Of a stretch of DNA of 64,000 bases, positions 24,124 to 36,200 are shown in pieces (within the stretch, counting starts at the first letter, position 1; every line of letters starts with the position of its first letter). Source of the DNA: Hypoxylon rubiginosum (lineage: Eukaryota; Ascomycota; Sordariomycetes; Xylariales; Hypoxylaceae); NCBI GenBank assembly GCA_902806565.1, contig CADCXA010000029.1:744001-808000 (forward strand), written 5' to 3'. The notes beneath the pieces are model-generated. The model saw only the letters and a list, made by a program, of their open reading frames with translations. It searched no databases and was not told the DNA's origin. The position numbers and the translations under genes were made by a program.

Positions 24124-26475
24124 TCACACGTCGAAATCAGCCTTCTCCAGCGCGCGCTCGAACAGCTCGCGGCAGGGGACGCGGCTGCCGAGGCGGGCGC
24201 ACAGGAGAAAAGCGCCGCTGAGCTTGCGGTGGAGGCTGTACGTCTCCTCGGGCGGGGGGCTGAGGCGCTCGCGGATCATGACGGGGATGAGGGCCTTGAC
24301 GCGGTCGGTGATGGTCTGGTCGCGGAAGTCGTAGACGTCGGGGGCGGACGCGAGGAACGGCTCGGCGAGCGTCAGGATCGACGCCGCGTGCGCGTCGAGC
24401 ATGGCCCGGCTCTCGTGGCCCGTCAGGTAGCCGAGCTTCCGCGAGAGCCGCTCGACGGCGGCGCGGTCCGACCGCGACGCCGCCGCGAGCAGGCCCACGT
24501 ACTGCTGCGCGAAGGCCGCGGGGTACGCGCGCGAGGCGCCGAAGTCGAGGAGCTCGAGCCGGCGCGCGCGCGCGTCGTACAGGAAGTTGGTCCAGTTGGG
24601 GTCCGTCTGCATGAAGCGGAACTCGGTGATCTCCCGCAGGCACAGCCGCAGGATCTGCGTGCCGATCCAGTCCTTCTGCTCCTGCGTGAACGCGTCGCTG
24701 CTGCCCCCCCGCGTCACCCCGACGCCCTCCATGAACTCCATCGTCAGCACCTGCTTGCCCGAGGCTTCGCCGAAGACCCGGGGTACGACGAACACGTCCG
24801 GCTCGTCCGCGAGCAGCTCCCGGTACCGGCGGCCGCACTCGGCCTCCCGCTCGTAGTCGCACTCCCACCCGAGCTCCACCCGCGCGTTGTCGATCGTCTT
24901 GTTCAGGTACAGGCCCTTCGGGAGCATCTTGGAGGCCGTCAGGAGCATGGCCAGGTTGTCCAGGTCCGAGTCGATCGACTCGGCGACGCCGGGGAACTGG
25001 ATCTTGACGGCGACCTTCTGGCCCGTGGACCTGAGCGTCGCGCGGTGGACCTGCCCGATCGACGCCGCCGCTATGGGCGTCTCCTCGAACTCGCCAAACA
25101 GGCTGCGCCACTCCGGCCCGAGGTTGGAGGTCAGCACGCGGTCGCGCTGCCACGCGGGCATGTAATCGGCGCGGTCCTGGACGCGCTGGAGCACCTCCTG
25201 GATGGGCGCGGGGAGCATCTTGGAGTCCTGGAAGCTCATTATCTGACCCAGCTTCAGCGCCGCACCTCGCATCCGCGAGAGTTTCGTGACTAGCCTCTCC
25301 ATGTTCCCGGGGGTGAATAGTACGGAGCCCTCACCACCATAGCCGAGCCCTCTGCTAAATCCTTCACTGATGGCCCCGCCAAGCATCCCAGCGGCCAAGC
25401 CCCCGTAGTTCCATAACCGGCCCAGACGGGTAGCCGGGACCTTGGACTCGCGAAGGGCATAAGCCGGTTTACCTGACGCCTTGCTGACCATCTCTGCTGG
25501 TTCGGGTAGTACGTCCGACGTTGATGATAGTGGTGCTTGTGGTGTCTCTGATTCCGCCTCTGCTTTCGACAAGATTTCATCGACCATTCGAGCGTGCTCC
25601 TGCTCGGCCTTTTCTTGGCTTTGTGTAGGTGCCGCCTCTTTAATAGGTGGCTCATGCTTATCTAGATCAGCATGTGTCGGGCTCCCATTCGCGGTTGGGC
25701 TTTCATGCGTCGCCGCACTCTCAGCAATAGGAGACGTCGTCTGCGTTTCCCCCGTGGGGGGTTGGGCTTCCCTGTGGCCGAAGTCCTTGAACCAACTAGG
25801 AGGCGACGGTGGTGCGTGAGGTTGCTTTGCCGTGATTGCATCCTTTTGCCCTTCTAGCATCTGCAAGCCTCGATTCGTGTGAAATATGTTGAAGTCCACA
25901 TCTAGGGCAACGTCTTTTTCAGCTGTGACACTTGGAGACAAGTTTAATTTATTAGAGATAGGTTGAGAGGGTGGAGTTGGTTCAATATTGTCGTGCTCTT
26001 CAGCCTCACGGGCACTGTTCCTCAGTTGTGCTAGAATGGCGCTTCGATCTGATTCGACCACCGAGTCATGCTGTATTGTTGTAGCATCATCCGGTAGGCT
26101 GCGGCGAAAGAGGTTTCTATATGCATCCTTCTGCTCCAGGGGTGGTATCTCAACAACCCTCTCAGCTGTATTCTGCAAAGATTCTTCCGCGCTAGATTTT
26201 AAGCTCTCGGAGGTCTGTGTTGGCGAGTTGGGCTGGGGCTGGGAGGTTGCATCGTGCGACTGCTCCCTACCACTACTTGAAGCATGATCATCTGTAGCCG
26301 CTTCGGAACGATATGCAGAGCCGGCTGGACGCTTCTCTCTTAATGACCTTACAATACTTGAGGTCTGGCCATATCGATCGATTTGGCGAGCTCGAAGCTC
26401 AACGTGCTTCGATGCAACAGTCCGAGATGCTCTGACGACAGCGGCCAAATCGATGAGGATATCCGCGAACCTCAT
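24124..26475 (-). CDS. COQ8: COQ8/ABC1 (ADCK3-type) atypical kinase-like protein, coenzyme Q biosynthesis
   Basis: One exon gives 783 aa. The C-terminal half carries every family landmark: the KxGQ motif (GAALKLGQIMSFQ, near residue 408), the Ala-rich nucleotide loop (AAASIGQVHRA), the VAVKIQFPG lysine strand, FMQTDPNWTNF (near 621) and LLDFGASRAYP (DFG near 644). These atypical kinase-like ATPases sit at the matrix face of the mitochondrial inner membrane and support assembly of the CoQ synthesis complex. The N-terminal half is long, Ser/Pro/Glu-rich and poorly conserved. Its first 35 residues could include a targeting helix. Base composition changes abruptly near 25290: upstream codons are mixed, while the conserved half is almost all G/C-ending. 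The two halves are nonetheless one open frame. Confidence 0.9.
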   Translation of the reverse strand: MRFADILIDLAAVVRASRTVASKHVELRARQIDRYGQTSSIVRSLREKRPAGSAYRSEAATDDHASSSGREQSHDATSQPQPNSPTQTSESLKSSAEESLQNTAERVVEIPPLEQKDAYRNLFRRSLPDDATTIQHDSVVESDRSAILAQLRNSAREAEEHDNIEPTPPSQPISNKLNLSPSVTAEKDVALDVDFNIFHTNRGLQMLEGQKDAITAKQPHAPPSPPSWFKDFGHREAQPPTGETQTTSPIAESAATHESPTANGSPTHADLDKHEPPIKEAAPTQSQEKAEQEHARMVDEILSKAEAESETPQAPLSSTSDVLPEPAEMVSKASGKPAYALRESKVPATRLGRLWNYGGLAAGMLGGAISEGFSRGLGYGGEGSVLFTPGNMERLVTKLSRMRGAALKLGQIMSFQDSKMLPAPIQEVLQRVQDRADYMPAWQRDRVLTSNLGPEWRSLFGEFEETPIAAASIGQVHRATLRSTGQKVAVKIQFPGVAESIDSDLDNLAMLLTASKMLPKGLYLNKTIDNARVELGWECDYEREAECGRRYRELLADEPDVFVVPRVFGEASGKQVLTMEFMEGVGVTRGGSSDAFTQEQKDWIGTQILRLCLREITEFRFMQTDPNWTNFLYDARARRLELLDFGASRAYPAAFAQQYVGLLAAASRSDRAAVERLSRKLGYLTGHESRAMLDAHAASILTLAEPFLASAPDVYDFRDQTITDRVKALIPVMIRERLSPPPEETYSLHRKLSGAFLLCARLGSRVPCRELFERALEKADFDV

Positions 26476-27280
26476 AGGGACAAATTATATATAAGGTAGG
26501 CAGATATCTACCTCATGTCCTCATTATTGCCCCGGACTTCAAGTTTCCGCCGCGGTATGCTTATTTGGCGTCCGATTATGTCCGATTATAGCTGACGTAG
26601 GTTGCTCAGATAATTTGAAGAGCTCAAAAAATGAAAAGCTGCGTTTGACCGGGGTCCCTAAGCTTGTGCCACACTGTGGCTGATGTAGATGTATCACAGT
26701 GTTACATAATCCCTCTTTATTCTCTTCAACCCGCGCAAGTAACGAAAGAGCCAGAGCCAATAACTCAAAACATGCCGCTTTCTATTGAATATTTCTAAGT
26801 GACTAATACCTAGGCAACTACTCGTAAATTGGACGACTCTATTGTTTTCTTTTCTTCTATTTCTTTTCTTCTATTTCTTTTCAGCAGAATAGCTTCCCGA
26901 GGTTGTCATCGTCGCGTACACCCAATATTGGATAAACGCATACCTTGTCAACTTCGCAGGGTACCATATTTGGTTGCAACATCAGCGCTTAATGAAACGA
27001 GTCCAGAATCTATTTTCTCGAGGTCGCTAGGCGCTGCTTAGGAATTCGATATGTCATATCCTTACAGACCAACGTTGGTTTCCCAAGGTAAGATATCACG
27101 GCACAGCCTCACCAACATGTCCTAGCTGAAACAGAATGGATGACCTAACATAATGTCACCCTATCTACCCCCATCCCATTCGTCTTACCTATGGCTTGTT
27201 TTACCTATAAGATAGAAATGGTCTGAATACCAGACAGTTTGGTGTAGGAGTTATCGAATCATGTTATTTTGAAGGTCGAG
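26476..27280. other. Divergent intergenic region between COQ8 and the first HET gene
   Basis: This region holds the promoters of two genes that point apart. It contains a duplicated CTATTTCTTTTCTT pyrimidine tract (about 26845-26882). A three-codon uORF (ATG TTA TTT TGA, 27261-27272) ends 8 bp before the HET start codon, so it could damp translation if transcribed. No other coding signal was seen. Confidence 0.5.
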
Positions 27281-29200
27281 ATGGAATTCCTAAACCGATT
27301 CAGTACCAGGTTTCAGACTCCCCCTAAAGCTGACAACTATGTGTACACGCCAATGGAGCAGGCAGACCGCCAGATAAGGCTGGTCACCATTTGCCCTGGA
27401 ACCTGGTCTGACAAGATTAAATGCGAAGTGCATATCGCATCTATAGACGAAAGCCCATGTTACGAGGCGCTGTCGTACGTATGGGGCGACGCAAATAAGA
27501 CGAAGCCCATCAGCGTAGATGACCAGATTTTCCTAGTCACTGAGAATCTCTACTTCGCACTCCGTCGTCTTCGCTGCACAGAATCGCCGCGAATCATGTG
27601 GATCGACGCAATATGCATAAGCCAAAGAGACAACGAGGAGAAATCGACACAAGTGGGCATGATGGGACGTATCTACTCCAGCTGCCAGAAGGCCATTCTT
27701 TGGCTCGGAGAGGATCCAAGGTCCCTCCGCGTTCCCAGACGCTCGTCTCCGCCGCAGTCTGTGACTGCCCGACGAGCATTCAGAATGCTTCGGATCCTAG
27801 GACAGGACAAGCACATAAACGAGCTGCCCTGCTTCCTTGCTAAACGGAGTACTCGTGACGAAGCATATCCCCGACTCAGAGCACATCCCTGCTTCAGACA
27901 CCACTTCAAAAGCCTGATAGCCATGACGCATCTGCCTTGGTGGACTCGTATCTGGGTTGCTCAGGAGACGGTGCTCCCGAACAGAGTAGAGTTTGCCTTC
28001 GCGTCCGAGACGTGCCAGTACGAAGTCTTCGACAACTTCTTGCGGTACTTCAGCGGGCACGCGAACTCATGCTGTACCCCATGGTTGCAGGAACTGTATG
28101 ATCAATACTTACCGGTGCAAGCCCTCATCGGCGACGTAGGTGCCTTGGTGTCTGTCCGCCAGTCACTTGTCGAAGGCGCCAAGTTCACGCTCCTAGAACT
28201 CCGCAGCACGTTCTGGACGTCTGAAGCCACGGATCAGCGCGATCTCATTTACGCGTTGTTAGGCCTGGCCAACAACTGGGGAGACGACATGCAACCGTTG
28301 AAGCCCGATTATTCCTTGCCGTACGCCAAAGTCGTTTGCGAGATCTTCTTCAGGTGCGTCCGACAGACTAAGGATCTACAGGCTCTAAGGGGCTACAGGT
28401 GGCTACCTGACACCGGTTTACCTAGTTGGATTCCGGATATGAGGGTAAGCATACTCGACCGTGCTGAGGCAATGCGGGTCCAGACGAATAAGCTCATCCC
28501 TCACGGCCTTTTCGACACCTCTACACTGCCCTTACGGGAAGTAGACTTAATCAATGACTCAGTATTGAGAATACATTCCCTCGAACTTGACACTATAAAA
28601 GCCACTGGCGATAAAATTCCGCCCAAGAATATACGTGACTGGGACGTACGTTCTACCACCATACGACAATGGATGGCAGTAGTTGGTATCCAAGACTTCC
28701 CCCCAGGATATCCCCCCGCCGAAGCTTCTGTGGAATCACAGTTTTGGCGCGCTCTCGTCCACGACTGCATCCATCTACGGTCATTGGAGCCACCCTACTT
28801 TCGTCGAGCGACGCAGGAAGACTACTATACCATAAGGCCTTACCTGTCTGCTATCCAAAAGGGCGGTCAAATGGCCAAACTTCCCCTTAATCTTTGGGAA
28901 ATGCATAGCACGGTACTAGTCGAATCCGTCATATTTCTAACGAAATCGGGTAGAGTAGGTATGGGACCAGCGAATTGTCAGACAGGAGATAAAATACATG
29001 TGATTCCAGGGTCTAGGGTCCCTTATATTTTGCGTCCGAAGCCCGCTCCTTTATTGGCTGGGGATTGTAGCACAGATGAAGACAGAAATGTACTATCTCG
29101 ATATGCGGTTATTGGTGATGCGTTTTTGCATGGCATCATGGACGGCGAAGCAATAAGAAAGAGCAAACCGGAGGATATCCGAACCATCGATCTCGTCTAA
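27281..29200 (+). CDS. HET-domain (heterokaryon incompatibility) protein
   Basis: One exon gives 639 aa from the ATG at 27281. The HET domain lies at about residues 36-215, with the three usual blocks: YEALSYVWGD (near 61), MWIDAICISQRDNEEKSTQVGM split over the second block (near 106), and AILWLG (near 138). Later WTRIWVAQETVLP and TDQRDLIYALLGLA are also typical of large HET proteins. The C-terminal 300 residues show no domain I recognise. HET domains mediate cell death when incompatible hyphae fuse and are thought to be TIR-like. Filamentous fungi carry many paralogues, most untested, so a role in allorecognition is possible but not shown. No frameshift or stop is seen. Confidence 0.88.
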   Translation: MEFLNRFSTRFQTPPKADNYVYTPMEQADRQIRLVTICPGTWSDKIKCEVHIASIDESPCYEALSYVWGDANKTKPISVDDQIFLVTENLYFALRRLRCTESPRIMWIDAICISQRDNEEKSTQVGMMGRIYSSCQKAILWLGEDPRSLRVPRRSSPPQSVTARRAFRMLRILGQDKHINELPCFLAKRSTRDEAYPRLRAHPCFRHHFKSLIAMTHLPWWTRIWVAQETVLPNRVEFAFASETCQYEVFDNFLRYFSGHANSCCTPWLQELYDQYLPVQALIGDVGALVSVRQSLVEGAKFTLLELRSTFWTSEATDQRDLIYALLGLANNWGDDMQPLKPDYSLPYAKVVCEIFFRCVRQTKDLQALRGYRWLPDTGLPSWIPDMRVSILDRAEAMRVQTNKLIPHGLFDTSTLPLREVDLINDSVLRIHSLELDTIKATGDKIPPKNIRDWDVRSTTIRQWMAVVGIQDFPPGYPPAEASVESQFWRALVHDCIHLRSLEPPYFRRATQEDYYTIRPYLSAIQKGGQMAKLPLNLWEMHSTVLVESVIFLTKSGRVGMGPANCQTGDKIHVIPGSRVPYILRPKPAPLLAGDCSTDEDRNVLSRYAVIGDAFLHGIMDGEAIRKSKPEDIRTIDLV

Positions 29201-31144
29201 GGGGAACCTCAAGCGAGAGAAGAACTCTAAGCATATAGAGAAGTTATTTATGAGCCTTAGCTCTATGAGACCGTATCTTCCTCGTAGATTGTTACATAAT
29301 TGTTGACTGTTAGAATTTACGCTCCTTGACTTAAGAAATCCAACATCCTTTTACCCTCCAACGTTTTGGTGAGAGCTGTAATTTTTGTTCCTTTTCAGCT
29401 TTTCTGGTTTCATACCGCTAAGTGATCAAGTGTACCTGGGTTTACAGAGAATTGATCCTTCGTGGATAATCGCCAGCTAGACCAACCAATAGACACGGAC
29501 TCTAACTCGTTTCGTCAATTACGGGCACCAACTGTCACGACACAGAGCCAGAAGGCGAAGAAACATCGAGCTACGTGACTAGCTCGCTGGTGGTCATAGG
29601 GTAACCTTGTTACAATCTAGACTAAGCCATTCTTATGGAAGACTTAGCTAAGGACAAAAAAAAAACGCGTACCCCTTTTTATATGAACGTCATTAATCTG
29701 AGGAAATTCGGCAGTGGTAGTAGTAGCCCGGTATCAGTAGTGGTATTTTATGTGAAACCCAATTTAATGAGATATGAGAAAACCCAGGCGAAGGAAAAGG
29801 AGAAGAACAAAAGCATACTCGAAATCGAAAATTCATTTTGGTATAGAGTAATGACCATGACCAGGCGTTCTGTTCTAGATTTGAATCTCATTTCTTGCTC
29901 TTAACTTCTATTGATACCTGGCTGTTATCCGTTTCACTCACCTGCTAAGATATGGCATCTAGATGGTCTAATTGTTGGTGGGTTATATCTATCGACTTTA
30001 TGCAAAGTACTGCCATGCTTAAAAAAGGAGACCGACTTCGACAGTTTCAATCTACGATGTAGGCTTAGACTTTTTCTTCCCGTGAAATTCTCCGTAGGCT
30101 ACATACTTGTTAAAGTTTACTAGCCAAAGCACGTAATATTTGGTGAACTCACCGCGTGGAGTAGGTGCCTATCTTATTACTCGGTGAATGAAGATACATA
30201 CAAGCAGCAACGGAGCCGAACTATCTCCTTGCGCCGATGCTTGAATTATGACATTTATTTTCGTCAGTGGCTCATGGTTGAAGTGGAGCGAGGTGTGAGG
30301 TGTGTTGCTGGTTACCGAAACATGTTTCATAAAACGAGTTCGGACCGGTGAGGTGGTTCGATCCTGCATCCACCGTGTCTAAACACCGGCTCTAAATGAT
30401 CAAGTTGTTTCGGTTTGGAAGTCGATTCCTCTATTTTGACAGCGTTTCTCGACTAGTGAGGAACTTGTAGCACGTCACACGGTTGAATACTAGGTAGACA
30501 TGTACTTGGAATTATGGCAAAGCAATGTAGATAGGATATTCATATCTTCAAACTAGATAGATCATCTACGACAGCCATTACCATCTATACCACTAGGTTA
30601 CAAGAATTTCCCAAATGGCCCCCTCCCTCCTCTTAGTAGTCCGCCATCGTTCGTAGCCTTGTTTTGTCATCTAGTCGTCCCAGGAATACAGACCCTCCTT
30701 TCAATATACAGAATTCCAGCTAGCTCGCACGGGATGAAGTAACAGTCCCTTTCGCGAAACCGCCCAAAAGATGGGAGGCGACCCCGTCTTCTCTGTTGGA
30801 CGCCTGTATATGCATGATACTGTATATCCCTCCCAGCCCCCCCTTTGATATGTTTAAAAGAACAGAATAAAATCTTGGCCTTGTGCCTGTCATGGTATCG
30901 CACCAACCGCACAACGCCTTTTAGAATACGAAGCGAATCGAAAAGGAAAAAAAAAAGTACAGGAGAACGAGCAAAGTCGCTGTGCTTTTGTCAGGCATAT
31001 AACATGATATCGAAGGAAAGCTAAGGAAGGGATTTAGTCTCTTGGTCGAGAGATCAGTTGGCTCTGGTGGTACATATTTGACGCGATCTTTTGTCTATAG
31101 CCTTGGAAGCAGATGGAAAAAAAGTTCTGCTAGTCGCATGAACC
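29201..31144. other. Intergenic between the HET gene and the 7-TM gene
   Basis: This 1.9-kb region lies between two convergent genes. It contains short A runs and no frame with family resemblance or convincing splice pairs. It probably holds two 3' UTRs plus neutral spacer. Confidence 0.5.
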
Positions 31145-33299
31145 TCAGATCCAGTCAGATCTGTTATCTGCGGCGCTGCTCGAATTGCCGCGGTTGCGAG
31201 GTGGCGACGGCGACTGCGACGGCGACGGCGACGGGGTTTGTGCGCCTTGCACTGGCGTGGTGTTCGCCCTCCGAGGAACGTTGAACCCAACTCCCCTCGG
31301 ACTCGGAGTCTTTGTCTTTGTGGGGCTGTTTGGATCATAGACAGTCGGGCTCAGTGTACAGTCCTTTTTCTCTTCTTCGGGTTTCGCAGGTTCTTGTCGA
31401 ACATACTTGGCTATCGAATCCCTTGGGCCAACGGGAGCTTGTGGCGGCGCAACGTTTGAGGTACTGGATGTTGCGAGAGGACTTGGTCGATATGCGAGCC
31501 CCATTTCTTCCTTCTCAAGATAATCAAGAGCATACCCTCTTTCAGTATCCAAGGAAGGTTTGGGTATAGGCCCTATATCGGCTATGTTTGAAAGGCGTAG
31601 GCCAATTTGAACTGTTGCAGACGAAGCCATTGAAGAATCTCGCTTGTGGCGACCCCAGGCTTGGATCGTCGGGGGTGGTCTGAGAGTATCGTTGAAGTTG
31701 TTGAACGGAAAGTTAGTCGCGTTAAAGTTGGACTGAGGGTTGGGATTGTAAGCTGCAGATGGCAATAATGCAACTGAAGCAGTGTTGTTCTGGTTCTTGC
31801 TAGGAAAGAGAGTGTAGGACGCCGAAGGTTTTCGGTTATGCGTATTGGGCGAAATAGTGGAGGCAACTTGAGCAGGCTCTGGGGCTTGTGGTATATCCGT
31901 ACCGTCGAAGACGGCGTTAGACTTCAAAGGATTTGGGTCCCTTGGGCTGAATAGTGGAGAGTTTCCCATCTCCACGTCACCTTTCTCATTTACCAGGTTC
32001 TCTCGGCTTTCAGATTTGAATGACCGAGGTCCAGATACGGGCTGGAGTATATGGCCGTTGAAATCCATACCGTTGGTTCCCTCCGTCCGATCTTGATATT
32101 TTGCTTGCTGTCGCTCATACTCAGCGAGCTTATCCTTGGGCGCAATCGTACCGATAGTGTTGGATCGAAGAAACAGGTGAAGACCGCCCGTCATGAGCCC
32201 TGTGACATTGGCTACCACCGTCGAGATCATGGACAGTGTTAGTCCGGGTTCGCCATTATCGTCCATCGTACTCGAGAAGGTCAGGGAAATAAAGAATGGT
32301 ACGATCAAGGCCTGTAGGAAGTTAGCGACTGTGCGTCTAAGAAAGATGGGTTACAGAGCATACATTGGATATCACTGCCAGGGCAAGGTAATATACTGTT
32401 CTGGAGGCGCTGACCCGCTCGGAAGTTTCGATGGTAGAGTATCGAGTGAGTCTTATGAAAATCGTGATACTGCAAAGGGCCAAAACGACAACGACGATAA
32501 GTAGCAGAACGAAGCCGCCTTCGGCCCATTTGGCCACAAACCAAAAAAGCGAAGCGAAACAGAAGCTCGGAGGGAGAATGAAGAAGCCGACTACGCCAGT
32601 GGCTACTAGAAGGACCTTGACTATCACCAGGCAGATGACAGTAGTCCACTTGCCTCTCGAAGGAAATGGTCTGGTCCTAAGGGCTCGAAAAGTGATTTCC
32701 AATCCAAAGACTAGTTGAATGTAAGGAACAATGAAGATGGCTAGAATATAATGTTAGTATACTGATAGCTGACCATAGGTTCGTGGCATTGAATCTCATT
32801 ACGCACCTGGCCACATAAATTGAGAAATCAGAGAACACCCGGGAATGAATAGACCACTTAGGCCATAGGATTGAGAGACTGCGAATATAATGCCTTGGAC
32901 CGTGATGCCTAGAGACAAGACGAACGGGTACGTCTCAGGTCCGTGGACACAGCGGAATAGGTTGACTCTGGATATAGTTGTGAGCGGCACATTCACGATT
33001 GCGGGTGACCGCTCCAGAACTTACTTTGTCCTGCCTCCCGGATTCGAGCGTTTTGCTGTCGAGTAACAGTCATAGTAAATTCCAGCTGCCGTTGCAAAAG
33101 CTGAGACGATATTAAACGCGGCGAGAATTATCGTCGAGGTTCGTATTGATTTCGCGGCAAGAAACTTGAACTGGTTGATGACGCCGAATGTCGAGTTGCT
33201 GGTGGAAGCAGCTTGAGAGAATCCACCTGAATAATCCGATAAACTCGTATTTCTCTGCCAACTGTCGCCCATATTACTCAAGCTATTGAAGCTATCCAT
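31145..33299 (-). CDS. Predicted seven-transmembrane receptor-like membrane protein with long C-terminal tail
   Basis: Four exons on the minus strand: 33299-33025, 32967-32807, 32740-32364 and 32311-31145, giving 659 aa. Introns are 52-66 bp, and intron 2 has a perfect TACTAAC branch site. Seven hydrophobic segments follow in order. Segment 1 is TIILAAFNIVSAFATAAG and segment 2 PFVLSLGITVQGIIFAVS. Segment 3 spans the exon 2/3 junction (MWPAIFIVPYIQLVFG). Segments 4 to 7 are VICLVIVKVLLVATGVVGFF, GFVLLLIVVVVLALCSITIF, ALIVPFFISLTF and MISTVVANVTGLMTGG. About 300 residues of Ser/Pro/Asn-rich tail follow, ending in a Ser-Pro-rich tract encoded by a GGCGAC repeat. The layout is that of a fungal G-protein-coupled-receptor-like protein. 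The ligand is unknown, and I cannot name the class. Confidence 0.75.
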
Positions 33300-36200
33300 A
33301 TTGTCTAATAGGGTGACGCCCGGGTTCGGTCAGTATCAGGCGAGGGCTTCGGGCCTCAGTGTCGCCTGTTCGTCGTAGGTCTACTCATCCGACTAAGAGA
33401 GGTAACGGAATCGTGCTCGATAATACGAAGTGACGATGATCTACAAATAAGAAGAGACAGTAAGAACATAAGATGCCATACAAAGAGCCAGCTCGTGAAT
33501 TAGGGAAAGGAATTCCTGAACCAGCAGATAGTAGGCTAAGCCTTAAGGAATGGAAACGAAGAGTTCACAGTGGCCACGGGCAACGTTGGCCGGTGAAGTG
33601 AAAAAAGAAAGAAAACGTGCGCCAGGCTGCAAGTCTCCTCCAGAGGAGATGGCAAATTCAGAAGAAGGCCTGAAAGAAGTCGATAATAAGAGACGGGCTC
33701 CTCTACGACTGCGTAGAGGGTAGCAGTCTGGGCAGGTCCCGCGCGGGCCAGACAGCTCCGGATTCGAGCTAACGGCTGGGTCCTGCAGGTGGAGGTGGAT
33801 CAAGGGTACCATCTCATCATGTTGCTGCTAGTGCTTGCAGAGTCCAAGCTGGGAATAAAGAAGAGGTGGGATTGGCTGGAACTTGTCGATAGCGGCGATA
33901 GCCCACACTGGTGAAGCCTCTAGCCATGTCAGTTCACACGAGAAGAACAAGCCAAGTACCCGTTGGGACCATTGGGACGAGATTCTATGAGCGATTGGGG
34001 GTCCAAGTACACGGGAAATACCGATTTGAGGTTAGACTGGTCCGTTCTCTCGTCTTCACACTACATAGTAGAATTTGGTGGTGGAAGGGGTGAGAGGGTG
34101 TCTGCCAGTCTACCACAGTACTGTGAGACTGTGAGAGAGCATTGAATAGTCAAGGCAGATGAGGCAAAGATGGAACAAGTAGTGGTTTCGTCGTCCCTTG
34201 TCGCCTCGCTAACTTATCGAAATAAGGCTGGGACCGGGTTGGGGCTCAAGTGACTTAGACCGAACTAGGGACTGTCTTAGCCCGAATTAGCCTAGGCTGG
34301 GTTCGCTTGGGGCCAGGGGTAAGACTTTCCGAACAAATGCCAGACAATCCCCTGTAAGCCCCCGACGTCCTCTCGAATCTTTTGAATCTGCACACACCTA
34401 TCACTGGATTCGAATGTGACTTAGATAAGCCACCCAGCTCTTAACTTTCTTAACTTCGACTACTCGTCCACCGAGATCTTGAATCTTTTCGACCTATCTG
34501 AAATGACTATTGCGAGTACGCGCGGCTTGAGGGCTATGTGCTCTGTAACTTGGCAACTTTCTGGTGACGATGAATACGCTTGTAACAACAAGCTTAGCTG
34601 ACATGCGTACATCTTGAAATCGCTTCTACATAGTAGTGGTGAAAGTGAATTTGAGATGACCCTTTTCGGATCTGCAAACCATCCGAAGAAGGTGGCAAGC
34701 TAATTCTCGTGGCATCTTCTTGGCTAACTTCATTATGTCGTAAGTGGTTGGCCTGTTACTCCTTCTGGTGAATACTAGAAAACTAGGTCTGAATGGACCC
34801 AGGCTCTACTACATAGTAGAGCTAAATGGTATGATATTGTCTGGCTTAACGGCGATCATAACGGTAGCATCTAGATCGAACCCTAAAATATCACATGTGC
34901 TTGCAAGCATCTTGTGTTCCCCAGAGCTTGGCGGAGGTCTGAAGCGCAGCTCGTAAGAGATGGGGAGCTTGGACTACGGAGGGAATGGGAACTCCTTGTG
35001 CTAATCGCTGCGAGTATGATACATTGCAACCCACCATGCCGCGAAGAAACTGCTGATGCGCGGGGATTTTGCCGGTAATCTTTCGGACGTACAAACGGGA
35101 GTCGTGAATTGGACGAGAAACTTGAGCTGAACTAATATTAAACCACGAAACATGGGCGAGCTAGAAGGTTGTAGAGCTGATTAGTCGGCGTCTCGCCCTT
35201 GCCCCTAAGTAGAAACACAGCTCTAGACAATGAAATCCTGCGTTTGCCATTTTATACCATCGGATATGAAACAAGTGTCGTTGTTTGGTAATAGTAGAAT
35301 TAATAGTAAAATTAATAACGACGGTGACGTGGAGTGGATAACCCCGAGTTGTACGATACCTACCTCTGTTGACCTTGGCTTACGGCATGAGCATTGCAAT
35401 CGAGACAATGCATGTGCCAAGCCCTTAATCGATAGGATCGCTTCCGGAACTATTGGCTGTCTCGTCTCCTTGATATGTGATCAAGAACCCGAGAACCTTG
35501 CCCTTGAAAATTTACTAGGTTGGCAGGAAATATGTCGATCCGAGATGACGAGGACCTCAGCACGGCTGGCTGGCATCGAAGGTTGCTAAGGGGCCAGTGC
35601 GAAAAAGATAAGGTGGCTTAAGGAGCTAGCTTACCTTAGGTAATAGAACCGAGTCCAATAGCCTCTAGCCTCTTGACTCCTTTCATGATAATGCATTGTT
35701 GAGCCCTCGAAGAGATCGGTCTGGGTGTGCTGTTCTGATGGCTGAGTTGTAAAAGGGGTAGAACGTCTCCCAAGGCAGGTGATAACACAAGGTAATGGGA
35801 TTCTGCAGAGCAGGAATCCACTGGCTCCGATCCGAGTTGTAAGACTAGGTACTTATTGCCATAGTAGGATAACAATAATTAAGCCAGACGACTGTACTTG
35901 GGTTAGATGGCCAAACACGTACTTCGTACAGGCAGACAAGATATCAAGATGCATATGGAGATATCGCGGGGCAATATGAAAAAAATCCCGAGATGCGAGC
36001 TAGAGGTGGTGGGGCACATATTACATAATACAGAAACCGTGCTCGTTATGTCAGACGCTCGGACCCCTTTTCTTTAGTGGGCTATCGGCCAAACTGCTTT
36101 CTCCAACCTGAACAACGCATCTTTGCCTTTTGACAACATCCAAATCAATCATCACCAGAGTTGCAGGTATCTTTTGCTGGCTTCTGTGTATCTAAATACT

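Noticed and set aside
24229..25293. Plus-strand 354-codon frame
   Set aside because: It is the antisense of the G/C-rich COQ8 kinase half. Its Arg/Glu/Leu-rich text is an artefact of codon bias.
30340..30370. GGTTCGATCCT resembling a tRNA B box
   Set aside because: No matching A box or cloverleaf stems upstream, and the flanking bases do not pair as an acceptor stem.
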